NCBI RefSeq assembly: GCF_017875955.1
Contig: NZ_JAGINK010000001.1
Span: forward strand, 2,456,001 to 2,520,000
Origin: Pseudomonas sp. BP8
Lineage (GTDB): Bacteria > Pseudomonadota > Gammaproteobacteria > Pseudomonadales > Pseudomonadaceae
Length of the DNA: 64,000 nucleotides
Direction of reading: 5' to 3'
Shown: one piece after another, positions 17,145 to 30,184 of the stretch
How positions within the stretch are numbered: the stretch's first letter is position 1
How the letters are laid out: each line of letters opens with the position of its first letter
Translations under genes and position numbers: made by a program
The notes under the pieces: generated by a model
Seen by the model: the letters and a program-made list of their open reading frames with translations, nothing else
What the model was told of the DNA's origin: nothing
Databases searched by the model: none

Positions 17145-18434
17145 TTACTTGCGATCCGTCAGGTTGACGATGTCGCGTTGCGCTTCGCCGGTGTACAGCT
17201 GGCGCGGGCGGCCAATCTTGTACGGGCTGGAGAGCATTTCTTTCCAGTGCGAAATCCAGCCGACGGTCCGCGCCAGGGCGAAGATCACGGTGAACATGCT
17301 GGTCGGAATACCGATCGCCTTGAGGATGATGCCCGAGTAGAAGTCGACGTTCGGGTACAGCGAGCGCTCGATGAAGTACGGGTCGGTCAGGGCGATCTCT
17401 TCGAGACGCATGGCCAGTTCGAGCTGCGGGTCGTTCTTGATGCCCAGCTCGCGCAGGACTTCGTCGCAGGTCTGCTTCATCACGGTAGCGCGCGGGTCGC
17501 GGTTCTTGTAGACCCGGTGACCGAAGCCCATGAGCTTGAACGGATCGTTCTTGTCCTTGGCCTTGGCGATGAAGGTGTCGATGTTGGAAACATCGCCAAT
17601 TTCATCCAGCATGGTCAGCACGGCTTCGTTGGCGCCGCCGTGTGCCGGGCCCCACAGTGCGGCGATGCCGGCTGCGATACAGGCGAACGGGTTGGCACCG
17701 GAGGAGCCAGCCAGGCGCACGGTGGAGGTGGAGGCGTTCTGCTCGTGGTCGGCGTGGAGGATGAAGATCCGGTCCATTGCCTTGGCCAGCACCGGGCTGA
17801 TCGGTTTGATCTCGCACGGGGTGTTGAACATCATGTGCAGGAAGTTTTCCGCGTACGACAGGTCGTTGCGCGGATACATCATCGGCTGGCCCATGGAGTA
17901 CTTGTAAACCATCGCGGCCAGGGTCGGCATCTTGGCGACCAGGCGTACCGCAGAAATTTCGCGGTGTTGCGGGTTATTGATATCCAGGGAGTCGTGGTAG
18001 AACGCCGAGAGGGCGCCGACCACACCGCACATCACCGCCATCGGGTGAGCGTCGCGGCGGAAGCCGTTGAAGAAGGTCTTCAGCTGCTCGTGAACCATGG
18101 TGTGGTTCTTTACGGTGCTGACGAACTGAGCCTTCTGCTCGGCGTTCGGCAGTTCGCCGTTGAGCAGCAGGTAGCAGGTTTCGAGGTAGTCCGATTGCTC
18201 AGCGAGCTGTTCGATCGGGTAGCCGCGGTGTAGCAGGACACCTTTGTCACCGTCGATGTAGGTGATCTTCGACTCGCACGAGGCGGTCGCCATGAAACCC
18301 GGGTCGAAGGTGAAGTGACCGGTAGCCCCCAACCCGCGGACGTCGATTACATCGGGACCAACGGTGCCGGTTAAAATGGGCAGCTCGACGGGGGCAGCGC
18401 CCTCGATGACCAACTGCGCTTTTTTGTCAGCCAT
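17145..18434 (-). CDS. gltA: citrate synthase
   Basis: A 429-residue type II (hexameric, NADH-sensitive class) citrate synthase that condenses acetyl-CoA with oxaloacetate to start the TCA cycle. Recognisable segments are the N-terminal [12 protein letters not shown], the active-site [15 protein letters not shown] and [14 protein letters not shown], and [13 protein letters not shown]. Length is normal. It is transcribed leftward from its own promoter, divergent from sdhCDAB, and converges on the biosynthetic island. GAGGCC lies upstream of the ATG. No oddities were seen. Confidence 0.98.
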   Translation of the reverse strand: MADKKAQLVIEGAAPVELPILTGTVGPDVIDVRGLGATGHFTFDPGFMATASCESKITYIDGDKGVLLHRGYPIEQLAEQSDYLETCYLLLNGELPNAEQKAQFVSTVKNHTMVHEQLKTFFNGFRRDAHPMAVMCGVVGALSAFYHDSLDINNPQHREISAVRLVAKMPTLAAMVYKYSMGQPMMYPRNDLSYAENFLHMMFNTPCEIKPISPVLAKAMDRIFILHADHEQNASTSTVRLAGSSGANPFACIAAGIAALWGPAHGGANEAVLTMLDEIGDVSNIDTFIAKAKDKNDPFKLMGFGHRVYKNRDPRATVMKQTCDEVLRELGIKNDPQLELAMRLEEIALTDPYFIERSLYPNVDFYSGIILKAIGIPTSMFTVIFALARTVGWISHWKEMLSSPYKIGRPRQLYTGEAQRDIVNLTDRK

Positions 18435-18492
18435 GTGGCCTCCTATTAATGCTAGAAATCATCAGACAGACCCCCCACGCAGGGCCCGCACC

Positions 18493-18520
18493 ACTATAGA
18501 GGGATAAATTCAGATGTCAA
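18493..18520 (-). promoter_or_regulatory. gltA sigma-70 promoter
   Basis: Read on the minus strand, TTGACA (18515-18520) and TATAGT (18493-18498) are separated by 16 bases, about 60 bases upstream of the gltA start. The match is near consensus. The rest of the 351-base gltA-sdhC gap (18435-18785) holds the sdh promoter and a leader of about 120 bases; no gene is seen in it. Confidence 0.8.
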
Positions 18521-18634
18521 TTTGCCTAAAGGCTGCTTGAAACGCCCTCTAAGGCCTGATTTTTCTAGAATTTGTCGCCCGTTTACGCCTTTTGCTGGCT
18601 AAAGGCAATGCGCTATTTGGGCTAGCCCGTCACG

Positions 18635-18663
18635 TTGTCATAAGCAGCCTAACTGTCTATACT
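18635..18663 (+). promoter_or_regulatory. sdh operon sigma-70 promoter
   Basis: TTGTCA (18635-18640), a 17-base spacer and TATACT (18658-18663) form a strong promoter facing sdhC. Transcription would begin near 18670, leaving an untranslated leader of about 115 bases, long enough for post-transcriptional control, although no specific site is claimed. Confidence 0.75.
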
Positions 18664-18785
18664 CGGCAGCCGACCGCCAGGGGCTTGCAAGCCCGAACTG
18701 CTGGGGGTCGCCGTTCTCTGGGTGGTGGGTACCTGACCAGTACACTTACCAACAACTTTGCCCTGTTCGCTAGGGGCTCTTCAGT

Positions 18786-19172
18786 GTGAAAAAAGCCGTG
18801 AAAAGCCAACGACCTGTAAACCTAGACCTAAGGACCATCAACGTCCCCATAACCGCTGTTACGTCATTCCTGCACCGAGTTTCCGGCATCATCGTCTTTC
18901 TCGGTCTCGGCATCATGCTCTTCGCCTTGAGCAAGTCGCTGGGTTCGGATGAAGGTTTTGCCGAAGTGAAGGGATACCTGACCAGTCCGCTGGCCAAGTT
19001 CGTAGCATGGGGCCTCCTGTCATCCTTGCTGTATCACCTGATCGCTGGCATACGCCACCTGATCATGGATGCGGGCATCGGCGAAACGCTCGAGGGCGGC
19101 AGGCTGGGCTCGAAAATCATCGTCGCCCTTTCCTTGGTGGCGTTTGTACTGGCGGGAGTCTGGATATGGTAA
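18786..19172 (+). CDS. sdhC: succinate dehydrogenase cytochrome b556 subunit
   Basis: A 128-residue membrane anchor with three transmembrane helices. It begins GTG and shows the conserved SQRPVNLDL stretch, FLHRVSGIIVFLG with Ser/Arg residues of the quinone site, and LYHLIAGIRHLIMD with a haem-ligand His. SdhC and SdhD bind haem b and ubiquinone and anchor SdhAB to the inner membrane. The stop overlaps the sdhD start. This subunit forms part of the quinone pocket, the reported site of action of promysalin, whose probable biosynthetic genes end less than 2 kb away; any self-resistance change would be expected here or in SdhD/SdhB. Confidence 0.97.
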   Translation: MKKAVKSQRPVNLDLRTINVPITAVTSFLHRVSGIIVFLGLGIMLFALSKSLGSDEGFAEVKGYLTSPLAKFVAWGLLSSLLYHLIAGIRHLIMDAGIGETLEGGRLGSKIIVALSLVAFVLAGVWIW

Positions 19173-19534
19173 CCAACGTCACCAACCTGTCGCGTTCTGG
19201 TCTGTATGACTGGATGGCACAACGTGTTTCTGCGGTCGTTCTCGCGGCTTATTTCATTTTCCTGATCGGCTACCTCGTTGCGCATCCAGGGCTCGAATAC
19301 GCCCAATGGCATGCGCTGTTCTCCAGTAACCTGATGCGTATCTTCAGTCTTCTTGCCATCGTGGCGCTGGGCGCTCACGCCTGGGTCGGCATGTGGACTG
19401 TTACGACTGACTACCTGACGCCAATGGCGATCGGCAAGTCGGCAACTGCGGTACGTTTTCTGGTCCAGGCGGTCTGTGGTGTCGCGATGTTCGCGTACTT
19501 CGTCTGGGGCGTGCAGATTCTCTGGGGTATCTGA
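19166..19534 (+). CDS. sdhD: succinate dehydrogenase membrane anchor subunit
   Basis: A 122-residue protein with three transmembrane helices. Conserved features are the N-terminal GLYDWMAQRVSAVVL, where Arg and nearby residues line the quinone site, and LGAHAWVGMWTVTTDYL with the haem-side His and the Asp-Tyr pair of the quinone pocket. ATG 19166 overlaps the sdhC stop; the frame is open upstream but that part lies inside sdhC. It works with SdhC to transfer electrons from the SdhB iron-sulfur clusters to ubiquinone. Confidence 0.96.
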   Translation: MVTNVTNLSRSGLYDWMAQRVSAVVLAAYFIFLIGYLVAHPGLEYAQWHALFSSNLMRIFSLLAIVALGAHAWVGMWTVTTDYLTPMAIGKSATAVRFLVQAVCGVAMFAYFVWGVQILWGI

Positions 19535-19537
19535 TTC

Positions 19538-21310
19538 ATGGCTATGATTCCAACGATTTCTTTCGACGCCATAATTGTTGGCGGCGGCGGAGCCGGCATG
19601 CGCGCTGCGCTGCAGCTGGCACAGGGCGGTCACAAGACTGCCGTGATCACCAAGGTCTTCCCGACCCGTTCGCACACTGTGTCCGCCCAGGGCGGCATCA
19701 CCTGCGCCATCGCTTCGGCCGACCCGAACGACGACTGGCGCTGGCACATGTACGACACCGTCAAGGGGTCGGACTACATCGGTGACCAGGACGCGATCGA
19801 ATACATGTGCCAGGAAGGCCCGGCTGCGGTCTTCGAGCTGGACCACATGGGCCTGCCGTTCTCGCGTACCGAAACCGGCCGTATCTACCAGCGTCCGTTC
19901 GGTGGCCAGTCCAAGGACTTCGGCAAGGGCGGTCAGGCTGCTCGTACTTGTGCGGCCTCTGACCGTACCGGTCACGCGCTGCTGCACACCCTTTATCAGG
20001 GCAACCTGAAGGCTGGTACCACCTTCCTCAACGAGTACTACGCTGTTGACCTGGTGAAGAACCAGGACGGCGCGTTCGTCGGTGTGATCGCGATCTGCAT
20101 CGAAACCGGCGAAACCCTGTACATCAAGGCCAAGGCAACCGTGCTGGCCACTGGTGGTGCGGGCCGTATCTACTCGTCGACCACCAACGCCCTGATCAAT
20201 ACCGGCGACGGTATCGGCATGGCCCTGCGTGCCGGTGTTCCGGTGCAGGACATCGAGATGTGGCAGTTCCACCCGACCGGCATCGCCGGCGCTGGTGTAC
20301 TGGTTACCGAAGGTTGCCGTGGTGAAGGTGGTTACCTGATCAACAAGCATGGCGAGCGCTTCATGGAGCGTTACGCGCCAAACGCCAAGGACCTTGCTGG
20401 TCGTGATGTTGTGGCCCGCTCGATGGTTAAAGAGATCATCGCCGGTAACGGCTGTGGTCCGAATGGCGACCACGTAATGCTCAAGCTCGACCACCTCGGC
20501 GAGGAAGTGCTGCACAGCCGCCTGCCAGGTATCTGCGAGCTGTCCAAGACCTTCGCCCACGTCGACCCAGTGGTCGCGCCGGTGCCGGTCGTTCCAACCT
20601 GCCACTACATGATGGGCGGCGTTGCCACCAACATTCATGGTCAGGCAATGACCCAGGACGCCGATGGCGTCGATCACATCATCCCGGGTCTGTTTGCCGT
20701 GGGTGAAGTGGCCTGCGTATCGGTTCACGGCGCCAACCGCCTGGGCGGCAACTCGCTGCTCGACCTGGTGGTATTCGGTCGCGCTGCTGGCCTGCACCTG
20801 GAAAAGGCGCTGTCCGACGGCATCGAATACACCGACGCCAGCGACACCGACATCGAAGTCGCCCTGAGCCGTCTGAACAAGCTCAACGAGCGCACCGACG
20901 GTGAAGACGTCGCAACCCTGCGTCGCGAGCTGCAAAGCTGCATGCAGAACTACTTCGGTGTATTCCGTACCGGTGAATACATGCAGAAGGGCATCGAGCA
21001 GTTGGCCCAACTGCGCGAGCGTATCGCCAACGTCAAGATCAACGACAAGTCCCAGGCCTTCAACACCGCGCGTATCGAAGCGCTGGAGCTGCAGAACCTG
21101 CTGGAAGTCGCTGAAGCCACGGCGATCGCTGCAGAAGTACGTAAAGAGTCGCGCGGCGCTCACGCCCGTGAAGACTTCGAAGATCGTGACGATGAAAACT
21201 GGCTGTGCCACACCCTGTACTTCCCAGGTGAGAAGCGGGTTGCCAAGCGTGCAGTCAACTTCGCGCCGAAGACCGTACCGGCGTTCGAACCAAAAGTCCG
21301 GACTTACTGA
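19538..21310 (+). CDS. sdhA: succinate dehydrogenase flavoprotein subunit
   Basis: A 590-residue catalytic subunit that oxidises succinate to fumarate. The N-terminal dinucleotide fold [15 protein letters not shown] is followed by [12 protein letters not shown], containing the His that carries covalent [18 protein letters not shown] and the active-site region [15 protein letters not shown] are intact. Length is standard. It follows sdhD by three bases. Codon use is strongly biased, as expected for a highly expressed enzyme. A long open frame on the opposite strand is a shadow of this codon bias. Confidence 0.98.
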   Translation: MAMIPTISFDAIIVGGGGAGMRAALQLAQGGHKTAVITKVFPTRSHTVSAQGGITCAIASADPNDDWRWHMYDTVKGSDYIGDQDAIEYMCQEGPAAVFELDHMGLPFSRTETGRIYQRPFGGQSKDFGKGGQAARTCAASDRTGHALLHTLYQGNLKAGTTFLNEYYAVDLVKNQDGAFVGVIAICIETGETLYIKAKATVLATGGAGRIYSSTTNALINTGDGIGMALRAGVPVQDIEMWQFHPTGIAGAGVLVTEGCRGEGGYLINKHGERFMERYAPNAKDLAGRDVVARSMVKEIIAGNGCGPNGDHVMLKLDHLGEEVLHSRLPGICELSKTFAHVDPVVAPVPVVPTCHYMMGGVATNIHGQAMTQDADGVDHIIPGLFAVGEVACVSVHGANRLGGNSLLDLVVFGRAAGLHLEKALSDGIEYTDASDTDIEVALSRLNKLNERTDGEDVATLRRELQSCMQNYFGVFRTGEYMQKGIEQLAQLRERIANVKINDKSQAFNTARIEALELQNLLEVAEATAIAAEVRKESRGAHAREDFEDRDDENWLCHTLYFPGEKRVAKRAVNFAPKTVPAFEPKVRTY

Positions 21311-21321
21311 GGGTGGCCGCT

Positions 21322-22026
21322 ATGTTGCAAGTCGAAGTTTATCGTTACAACCCGGATTCCGACTCGGCACCTAAAACCCAGGTGTTCCAGGTCGATACCG
21401 GTGGCAAGGACCTGATGGTGCTGGACGTGCTGGCACTGATCAAAGAGCAGGACGAAGGTTTCTCCTATCGTCGCTCCTGCCGCGAAGGTGTTTGCGGTTC
21501 TGATGGCATGAACATCAACGGCAAGAACGGCCTGGCGTGCATCACGCCGCTGTCCGCTGTCGTAAAACGTAACAAGTTGGTCGTCCGTCCGCTGCCAGGT
21601 CTGCCGGTAATCCGTGACCTGGTCGTCGATATGAGCATCTTCTACAAGCAGTACGAGAAGGTGAAGCCATTCCTGCAGAACGATACGCCGGCTCCGGCCA
21701 TCGAACGTCTGCAGTCGCCGGACGAGCGCGCCAAGCTGGACGGTCTGTACGAGTGCATCCTGTGCGCTTGCTGCTCGACTTCCTGCCCGTCGTTCTGGTG
21801 GAACCCGGACAAGTTCCTTGGTCCAGCTGCGTTGCTGCAGGCCTACCGTTTCCTGGCCGACAGCCGTGATACCAAGACCCAGGAGCGCCTGGCGTCCCTG
21901 GATGACCCGTTCAGCGTATTCCGCTGCCGCGGGATCATGAACTGCGTGAACGTTTGCCCGAAGGGTCTGAACCCGACCAAGGCAATCGGCCATGTACGTA
22001 ACATGCTGCTGCAAAGCGGCACCTGA
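21322..22026 (+). CDS. sdhB: succinate dehydrogenase iron-sulfur subunit
   Basis: A 234-residue protein with all three cluster motifs: [2Fe-2S] ligands in CREGVCGSDGM with GLAC, the first ferredoxin motif CILCACCSTSCPSFWW and the second CRGIMNCVNVCPKGLNP. It passes electrons from FAD in SdhA to quinone in SdhCD; the Trp in PSFWW borders the quinone site. ATG 21322 fits the usual MLQVEVYRYNP start and has GAGGGTGG upstream; a GTG three codons earlier is in frame but less likely. Confidence 0.97.
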   Translation: MLQVEVYRYNPDSDSAPKTQVFQVDTGGKDLMVLDVLALIKEQDEGFSYRRSCREGVCGSDGMNINGKNGLACITPLSAVVKRNKLVVRPLPGLPVIRDLVVDMSIFYKQYEKVKPFLQNDTPAPAIERLQSPDERAKLDGLYECILCACCSTSCPSFWWNPDKFLGPAALLQAYRFLADSRDTKTQERLASLDDPFSVFRCRGIMNCVNVCPKGLNPTKAIGHVRNMLLQSGT

Positions 22027-22272
22027 TTCATCGTTGTTGCTAGTGCAAGACACTGAGGTGCGGGTGGTGAGCCCGCACTGAGGTGAAACCCGAGCAAGGG
22101 CCCACAAAGCCCGCGCTCATTACCTATGAAGATTTGAGACCAGCAGGGGCTTCCGGGCTGGTGCCCGGAAAATCTGCAGGATCCTCGGTGGCGTGATTAG
22201 TCGCTGTTCTCGGGCTTTCTCATGTTGTGCTGAGGCGCTTGCCGATTCGTCCCCGAACGAGGGTGACCAAGC
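22027..22272 (+). other. sdhB-sucA intercistronic region with a hairpin
   Basis: No gene is seen in these 246 bases. GTGCGGG at 22058-22064 pairs with CCCGCAC at 22072-22078 and each arm is flanked by CACTGAG or ACTGAGG. There is no T-run, so this looks like an mRNA processing or stabilising hairpin rather than a terminator. Transcription may continue from sdh into suc. Confidence 0.4.
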
Positions 22273-25104
22273 ATGCAAGAAAGCGTGATGCAGCGCATGT
22301 GGGAAAGCGCCCACCTTTCAGGTGGTAACGCTGCATATGTGGAAGAGCTCTACGAACTCTACCTGCACGACCCTAACGCTGTGCCAGAAGAGTGGCGCAC
22401 CTACTTCCAGAAGTTGCCCGCCGACGGCAGCACCGCTACTGATGTATCGCACTCGACAATCCGCGACCATTTCGTACTGCTGGCAAAGAACCAGCGCCGC
22501 GCTCAACCGGTGTCCGCCGGGAGCGTGAGCAGTGAACACGAGAAGAAGCAGGTTGAAGTTCTGCGACTGATCCAGGCCTATCGTATGCGCGGCCATCAGG
22601 CTGCCAAGCTCGACCCCTTGGGGTTGTGGCAGCGCCCTGCGCCCGTAGACCTGTCGATCAATCACTACGGCTTGACCAATGCCGATCTTGATACGACCTT
22701 CCGTGCCGGCGACCTGTACATCGGCAAAGAGGAAGCGAGCCTACGCGAAATTCTCGATGCGCTGGAGAAGACATATTGTCGCACCATCGGCGCCGAGTTC
22801 ACCCACATCGTCGATTCCGAGCAGCGCAGCTGGTTCCAGCAGCGTCTGGAAAGCGTGCGTGGGCGTCCTGAGTTCTCCGCCGATGTGCAAGCGCATCTGC
22901 TTGAGCGCGTGACCGCGGGTGAAGGCCTTGAGAAGTACCTGGGCACCAAGTACCCGGGCACCAAGCGCTTCGGTCTTGAAGGCGGCGAAAGCCTGATCCC
23001 GATGCTGGACGAAATGATCCAGCGCTCCGGCTCCTACGGCACCAAAGAAGTCGTGATCGGCATGGCCCACCGCGGCCGTCTGAACGTGCTGGTCAACACC
23101 TTCGGCAAGAACCCGCGCGAGCTGTTCGACGAGTTCGAAGGCAAGAAGATGAACGAGCTGGGCTCCGGTGACGTCAAGTATCACCAGGGCTTCTCCTCGA
23201 ACGTGATGACCACCGGTGGCGAAGTTCACCTGGCCATGGCGTTCAACCCGTCCCACCTGGAAATCGTCTCGCCAGTGGTCGAGGGTTCGGTGCGCGCCCG
23301 TCAGGACCGTCGCAACGACACCGTTGGCGACAAGGTGCTGCCGATCTCGATCCACGGTGATGCGGCCTTCGCTGGCCAGGGCGTCGTCCTGGAAACCTTC
23401 CAGATGTCGCAGACCCGCGGTTTCAAGACCGGCGGTACCGTGCACATCGTGATCAACAACCAGGTTGGTTTCACCATCAGCAACCCGCTGGACGCGCGCT
23501 CCACCGAGTACGCCACCGACGTTGCCAAGATGATTCAGGCGCCGATCCTGCACGTCAACGGTGATGATCCGGAAGCAGTGCTGTTCGTTACCCAGCTGGC
23601 CATCGACTATCGCATGCAGTTCAAGCGTGACGTGGTTGTCGACCTGGTCTGCTACCGTCGTCGCGGCCACAACGAGGCCGACGAGCCAAATGGCACCCAG
23701 CCGCTGATGTACCAGCAGATCAGCAAGCAGCGCACCACCCGTGAGCTGTATGCCGAGTCGCTGATCCAGGCAGGTCGCATCGACGCCGAGCGCGCTCAGG
23801 CCAAGATCGACGACTACCGCAACGCGCTGGATAACGGCCTGCACGTGGTCAAGAGCCTGGTCAAGGAGCCGAACCGCGAGCTGTTCGTCGACTGGCGTCC
23901 GTACCTGGGTCACGCCTGGACCGCGCGTCACGACACCCGCTTTGACCTCAAGACCCTGCAAGACCTGTCGGCCAAGCTGCTGGAGCTGCCGGAAGGCTTC
24001 GTGGTTCAGCGTCAGGTATCGAAGATCTACGAAGATCGCCAGAAGATGCAGGCCGGTGGCTTGCCGATCAACTGGGGTTACGCAGAGACCATGGCCTACG
24101 CCACTCTGCAGTTCGAAGGTCACCCGATCCGCATGACCGGCCAGGACATCGGCCGTGGCACCTTCTCGCACCGCCATGCGGTGTTGCATAACCAGAAGGA
24201 CGCCAGCACCTACGTGCCGCTGCAAAACCTGTACCCGGGCCAGCCACGGTTCGACCTGTACGACTCGTTCCTCTCGGAAGAAGCGGTACTGGCCTTCGAA
24301 TACGGTTACTCGACCACCACGCCGAACGCGCTGGTGATCTGGGAAGCCCAGTTCGGTGACTTTGCCAACGGTGCCCAGGTGGTGATCGACCAGTTCATCA
24401 CCAGTGGCGAGCACAAGTGGGGCCGTCTCTGTGGTCTGACCATGCTCCTGCCACACGGCTACGAAGGCCAAGGCCCAGAGCACTCTTCGGCACGTCTGGA
24501 GCGTTACCTGCAGCTGTGCGCCGAGCACAACATCCAGGTCTGCGTACCGACCACGCCGGCTCAGATCTACCACCTGCTGCGTCGCCAGGTAATCCGTCCG
24601 CTGCGCAAGCCGCTGGTGGTCCTGACGCCGAAGTCGCTGCTGCGCCACAAGCTGGCCATCTCGACCTTGGAAGACCTGGCCGAAGGCTCGTTCCAGACCG
24701 TGATCCCGGAAATCGACTCGCTCGATCCGACCAAGGTCGAGCGCCTGGTGCTGTGCAGCGGCAAGGTCTACTACGACCTGCTGGAAAAACGCCGTGCCGA
24801 AGGCCGTGAAGACATCGCCATCGTGCGTATCGAGCAGCTGTATCCGTTCCCTGAGGACGATCTGGTCGAAATTCTCGCCCCGTACAGCAACCTCAAGGCT
24901 GCCGTGTGGTGCCAGGAAGAGCCGATGAACCAGGGCGCCTGGTACAGCAGCCAGCACCACATGCGCCGTATTCTGGGCCGCCACAACAAGGCACTGGTCC
25001 TCGAATACGCCGGCCGCGACGCGTCTGCCGCGCCTGCCTGTGGTTACGCATCGAAGCACGCCGAGCAGCAGGAAAAACTGCTGCAAGACGCCTTCACCGT
25101 TTAA
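22273..25104 (+). CDS. sucA: 2-oxoglutarate dehydrogenase E1 component
   Basis: A 943-residue thiamine-diphosphate enzyme that decarboxylates 2-oxoglutarate and transfers the succinyl group to SucB lipoate. It begins with the short E2-binding helix region (MWESAHLSGGNAAYVEELY), then shows VVIGMAHRGRLNVLVN, IHGDAAFAGQGVVLET, the C-terminal transketolase-like domain with GRGTFSHRHAVLH and LLPHGYEGQGPEHSSARLER. Length is normal. It is followed after 42 bases by sucB. Confidence 0.98.
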   Translation: MQESVMQRMWESAHLSGGNAAYVEELYELYLHDPNAVPEEWRTYFQKLPADGSTATDVSHSTIRDHFVLLAKNQRRAQPVSAGSVSSEHEKKQVEVLRLIQAYRMRGHQAAKLDPLGLWQRPAPVDLSINHYGLTNADLDTTFRAGDLYIGKEEASLREILDALEKTYCRTIGAEFTHIVDSEQRSWFQQRLESVRGRPEFSADVQAHLLERVTAGEGLEKYLGTKYPGTKRFGLEGGESLIPMLDEMIQRSGSYGTKEVVIGMAHRGRLNVLVNTFGKNPRELFDEFEGKKMNELGSGDVKYHQGFSSNVMTTGGEVHLAMAFNPSHLEIVSPVVEGSVRARQDRRNDTVGDKVLPISIHGDAAFAGQGVVLETFQMSQTRGFKTGGTVHIVINNQVGFTISNPLDARSTEYATDVAKMIQAPILHVNGDDPEAVLFVTQLAIDYRMQFKRDVVVDLVCYRRRGHNEADEPNGTQPLMYQQISKQRTTRELYAESLIQAGRIDAERAQAKIDDYRNALDNGLHVVKSLVKEPNRELFVDWRPYLGHAWTARHDTRFDLKTLQDLSAKLLELPEGFVVQRQVSKIYEDRQKMQAGGLPINWGYAETMAYATLQFEGHPIRMTGQDIGRGTFSHRHAVLHNQKDASTYVPLQNLYPGQPRFDLYDSFLSEEAVLAFEYGYSTTTPNALVIWEAQFGDFANGAQVVIDQFITSGEHKWGRLCGLTMLLPHGYEGQGPEHSSARLERYLQLCAEHNIQVCVPTTPAQIYHLLRRQVIRPLRKPLVVLTPKSLLRHKLAISTLEDLAEGSFQTVIPEIDSLDPTKVERLVLCSGKVYYDLLEKRRAEGREDIAIVRIEQLYPFPEDDLVEILAPYSNLKAAVWCQEEPMNQGAWYSSQHHMRRILGRHNKALVLEYAGRDASAAPACGYASKHAEQQEKLLQDAFTV

Positions 25105-25146
25105 TGCTTTCGCGCACCTGAAACCGAATTTAAGGAAATACTGCTA

Positions 25147-26373
25147 ATGGCTATCGAGATCAAAGCCCCAACCTTCCCGGAATCGGTCGCCGACGGCACC
25201 GTTGCCACCTGGCACAAACAGCCAGGCGAAGCCGTCAAGCGTGACGAGCTGATCGTCGACATCGAAACCGACAAGGTCGTCCTGGAAGTTCTGGCCACCG
25301 CTGATGGCGTGCTGGGCGCAATCGTCAAGGGCGAGGGCGAAACCGTCCTCTCCGACGAAGTCCTGGGTTCGATCGTGGAAGGCGGTGCTGCCGCTGCCGC
25401 ACCTGCTGCTGCCCCGGCTGCCGGCGCTGCTGCTCCGGCCGCTGCTGCCGATGCTGGCGAAGACGACCCGATTGCCGCGCCTGCCGCGCGCAAGCTGGCC
25501 GAAGAAAGCGGCATTGACCTGGCGACCGTTGCCGGCACCGGCAAAGGCGGTCGTATCACCAAGGAAGACGTGGTTGCTGCCGTGGCCAACAAGAAGTCCG
25601 CGCCTGCCGCGGCTCCTGCTGCCAAGCCTGCCGCTGCTGCCGCTGCACCGGTTGTGACCGCCGCTGGCGATCGCACCGAGAAGCGTGTGCCGATGACCCG
25701 CCTGCGCGCCAAGATCGCCGAGCGTCTGGTCGAAGCCCAGTCGAACATGGCCATGCTGACCACCTTCAACGAAGTCGACATGACCGAAGTCATGGCCCTG
25801 CGTTCGAAGTACAAGGACCTGTTCGAGAAGTCCCACAACGGCGTGCGCCTGGGCTTCATGTCGTTCTTCGTCAAGGCCGCTACCGAAGCACTGAAGCGCT
25901 TCCCGGCAGTCAACGCCTCGATCGACGGCAACGACATCGTTTACCACGGCTTTGCCGACGTCGGCGTTGCTGTTTCCAGCGACCGTGGCCTGGTGGTTCC
26001 GGTACTGCGTAACGCCGAGCAGATGAGCCTGGCGGAAATCGAGAACGGCATCGCCACCTTCGGCAAGAAGGCCCGTGACGGCAAGCTGGGCATCGAAGAC
26101 ATGACCGGTGGTACCTTCACTATCACCAACGGTGGTACATTCGGGTCGATGATGTCGACGCCGATTGTCAACCCGCCGCAGGCGGCCATTCTCGGCATGC
26201 ACAACATCCTCCAGCGTCCGATGGCGGTCAATGGCCAAGTGGCCATTCGCCCGATGATGTACCTGGCGCTGTCCTACGATCACCGCCTGATCGACGGCAA
26301 GGAAGCGGTAACCTTCCTGGTAACCATCAAGAACCTGCTGGAAGACCCGGCTCGTCTGCTGCTGGACATCTAA
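25147..26373 (+). CDS. sucB: dihydrolipoyllysine-residue succinyltransferase (E2)
   Basis: A 408-residue E2. Residues 1-75 form one lipoyl domain with the lipoylated Lys in [12 protein letters not shown]. An Ala/Pro-rich flexible linker follows, then the peripheral-subunit-binding domain ([14 protein letters not shown]...[11 protein letters not shown]), a second Ala/Pro linker and the catalytic domain ending with [13 protein letters not shown] (His/Asp active site). It forms the cubic core of the 2-oxoglutarate dehydrogenase complex. An AAGGAAAT ribosome-binding site precedes the ATG. Confidence 0.98.
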   Translation: MAIEIKAPTFPESVADGTVATWHKQPGEAVKRDELIVDIETDKVVLEVLATADGVLGAIVKGEGETVLSDEVLGSIVEGGAAAAAPAAAPAAGAAAPAAAADAGEDDPIAAPAARKLAEESGIDLATVAGTGKGGRITKEDVVAAVANKKSAPAAAPAAKPAAAAAAPVVTAAGDRTEKRVPMTRLRAKIAERLVEAQSNMAMLTTFNEVDMTEVMALRSKYKDLFEKSHNGVRLGFMSFFVKAATEALKRFPAVNASIDGNDIVYHGFADVGVAVSSDRGLVVPVLRNAEQMSLAEIENGIATFGKKARDGKLGIEDMTGGTFTITNGGTFGSMMSTPIVNPPQAAILGMHNILQRPMAVNGQVAIRPMMYLALSYDHRLIDGKEAVTFLVTIKNLLEDPARLLLDI

Positions 26374-26378
26374 CACGC

Positions 26379-27902
<1,524 letters not shown>

Positions 27903-28074
27903 TTATAAGAAACCACGGCGGGCTGCCCGTCGTGAGTCTTGCGTGCATGACTCACCGCGGAACGTCCGCCGGATCGGGCCTTCGGGACCACCCGGAGGTT
28001 AACGGTCACAGGTGGTGCGGCGCCGTAACTGGCGCAGCGCCGAAGCGCAGTACCTAACGAAGACGGTAAAAAGC

Positions 28075-29240
28075 ATGAATCTTCACGAGTATCAGGGTAA
28101 GCAGCTGTTCGCTGAATACGGCCTGCCAGTTTCCAAGGGTTTCGCAGTCGACACCCCTGAAGCAGCAGCAGAAGCCTGCGACAAGATCGGCGGTTCGGAG
28201 TGGGTCGTCAAAGCCCAGGTCCACGCAGGTGGTCGCGGTAAAGCGGGCGGCGTCAAGCTGGTTCGCAGCAAGGAAGACGCCAAGGCGTTCGCTGCGCAAT
28301 GGTTGGGCAAGAATCTGGTTACCTACCAGACCGACGCCAACGGTCAGCCAGTCTCCAAGATCCTGGTCGAGTCCTGCACTGACATCGCCAAAGAGCTGTA
28401 CCTGGGCGCTGTAGTCGACCGCTCGAGCCGCCGTATCGTGTTCATGGCTTCCACCGAAGGTGGCGTGGACATCGAGAAGGTCGCTCACGAAACTCCTGAG
28501 AAGATCATCAAGGCCACCATCGATCCGCTGGTCGGCGCTCAGCCGTTCCAGGGCCGCGAGCTGGCTTTCCAGCTGGGCCTGGAAGGCAAGCAAGTCACTC
28601 AGTTCGCCAAGATCTTCGTAGGTCTGGCCAAGCTGTTCAAGGATCACGATCTGGCGCTGCTGGAAGTGAACCCGCTGGTGATCAAGGCTGACGGCGATCT
28701 GCACTGCCTCGACGCCAAGCTGAACATCGACGCCAACGCCATGTACCGTCAGCCTAAGCTGAAAACCTTCCACGACCCGTCGCAAGACGACGCCCGTGAA
28801 GCCCACGCTGCCAAGTTCGAACTGAACTACGTAGCCCTGGAAGGCAACATTGGCTGCATGGTCAACGGTGCTGGCCTGGCCATGGGTACCATGGACATCG
28901 TCAACCTGCACGGCGGCAAGCCAGCCAACTTCCTCGACGTAGGTGGTGGCGCTACCAAAGAGCGCGTGACCGAAGCCTTCAAGATCATCCTGTCCGACAG
29001 CAATGTCGCGGCCGTACTGGTCAACATCTTCGGCGGCATCGTTCGTTGCGACATGATTGCCGAAGGCATCATCGGCGCTGTGAAAGAAGTCGGCGTCAAA
29101 GTACCGGTTGTCGTCCGTCTGGAAGGCAACAATGCCGAACTCGGCGCTAAAGTACTGGCAGAAAGCGGTTTGAACATCATTGCTGCAACCAGCCTGACCG
29201 ACGCTGCTCAACAAGTTGTCAAAGCTGCGGAGGGCAAGTA

Positions 29241-29241
<1 letters not shown>
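28075..29241 (+). CDS. sucC: succinyl-CoA synthetase beta subunit
   Basis: A 388-residue ADP-forming subunit: an N-terminal ATP-grasp domain starting [19 protein letters not shown], with [14 protein letters not shown], and a C-terminal domain with [16 protein letters not shown] and [10 protein letters not shown]. It couples succinyl-CoA cleavage to ADP/GDP phosphorylation together with SucD. ATG 28075 gives the standard N terminus; the open frame extends upstream without homology. The stop overlaps the sucD start by one base (TAATG). Confidence 0.98.
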
Positions 29242-30125
<884 letters not shown>

Positions 30126-30150
30126 GTAACACGCATTACCCCCCACGCAA

Positions 30151-30184
30151 CACAGAGGCCACCTTCGGGTGGCCTTTGTGTTTT
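30151..30184 (+). terminator. rho-independent terminator after sucD
   Basis: A stem of 13 bases with one mismatch (AGGCCACC / GGTGGCCT core), a TTCG tetraloop and a following TTTT. Confidence 0.92.

Noticed and set aside
17133..18233. 366-codon rightward open frame opposite gltA
   Set aside because: gltA on the other strand is certain; this frame is its shadow.
19034..21211. 725-codon open frame on the minus strand opposite sdhD/sdhA
   Set aside because: Shadow of highly biased codons in sdhA; no ribosome-binding site or motif.
22741..25086. 781-codon open frame on the minus strand opposite sucA
   Set aside because: It is a shadow of the strong codon bias of sucA; composition is low-complexity and no family motif is visible.
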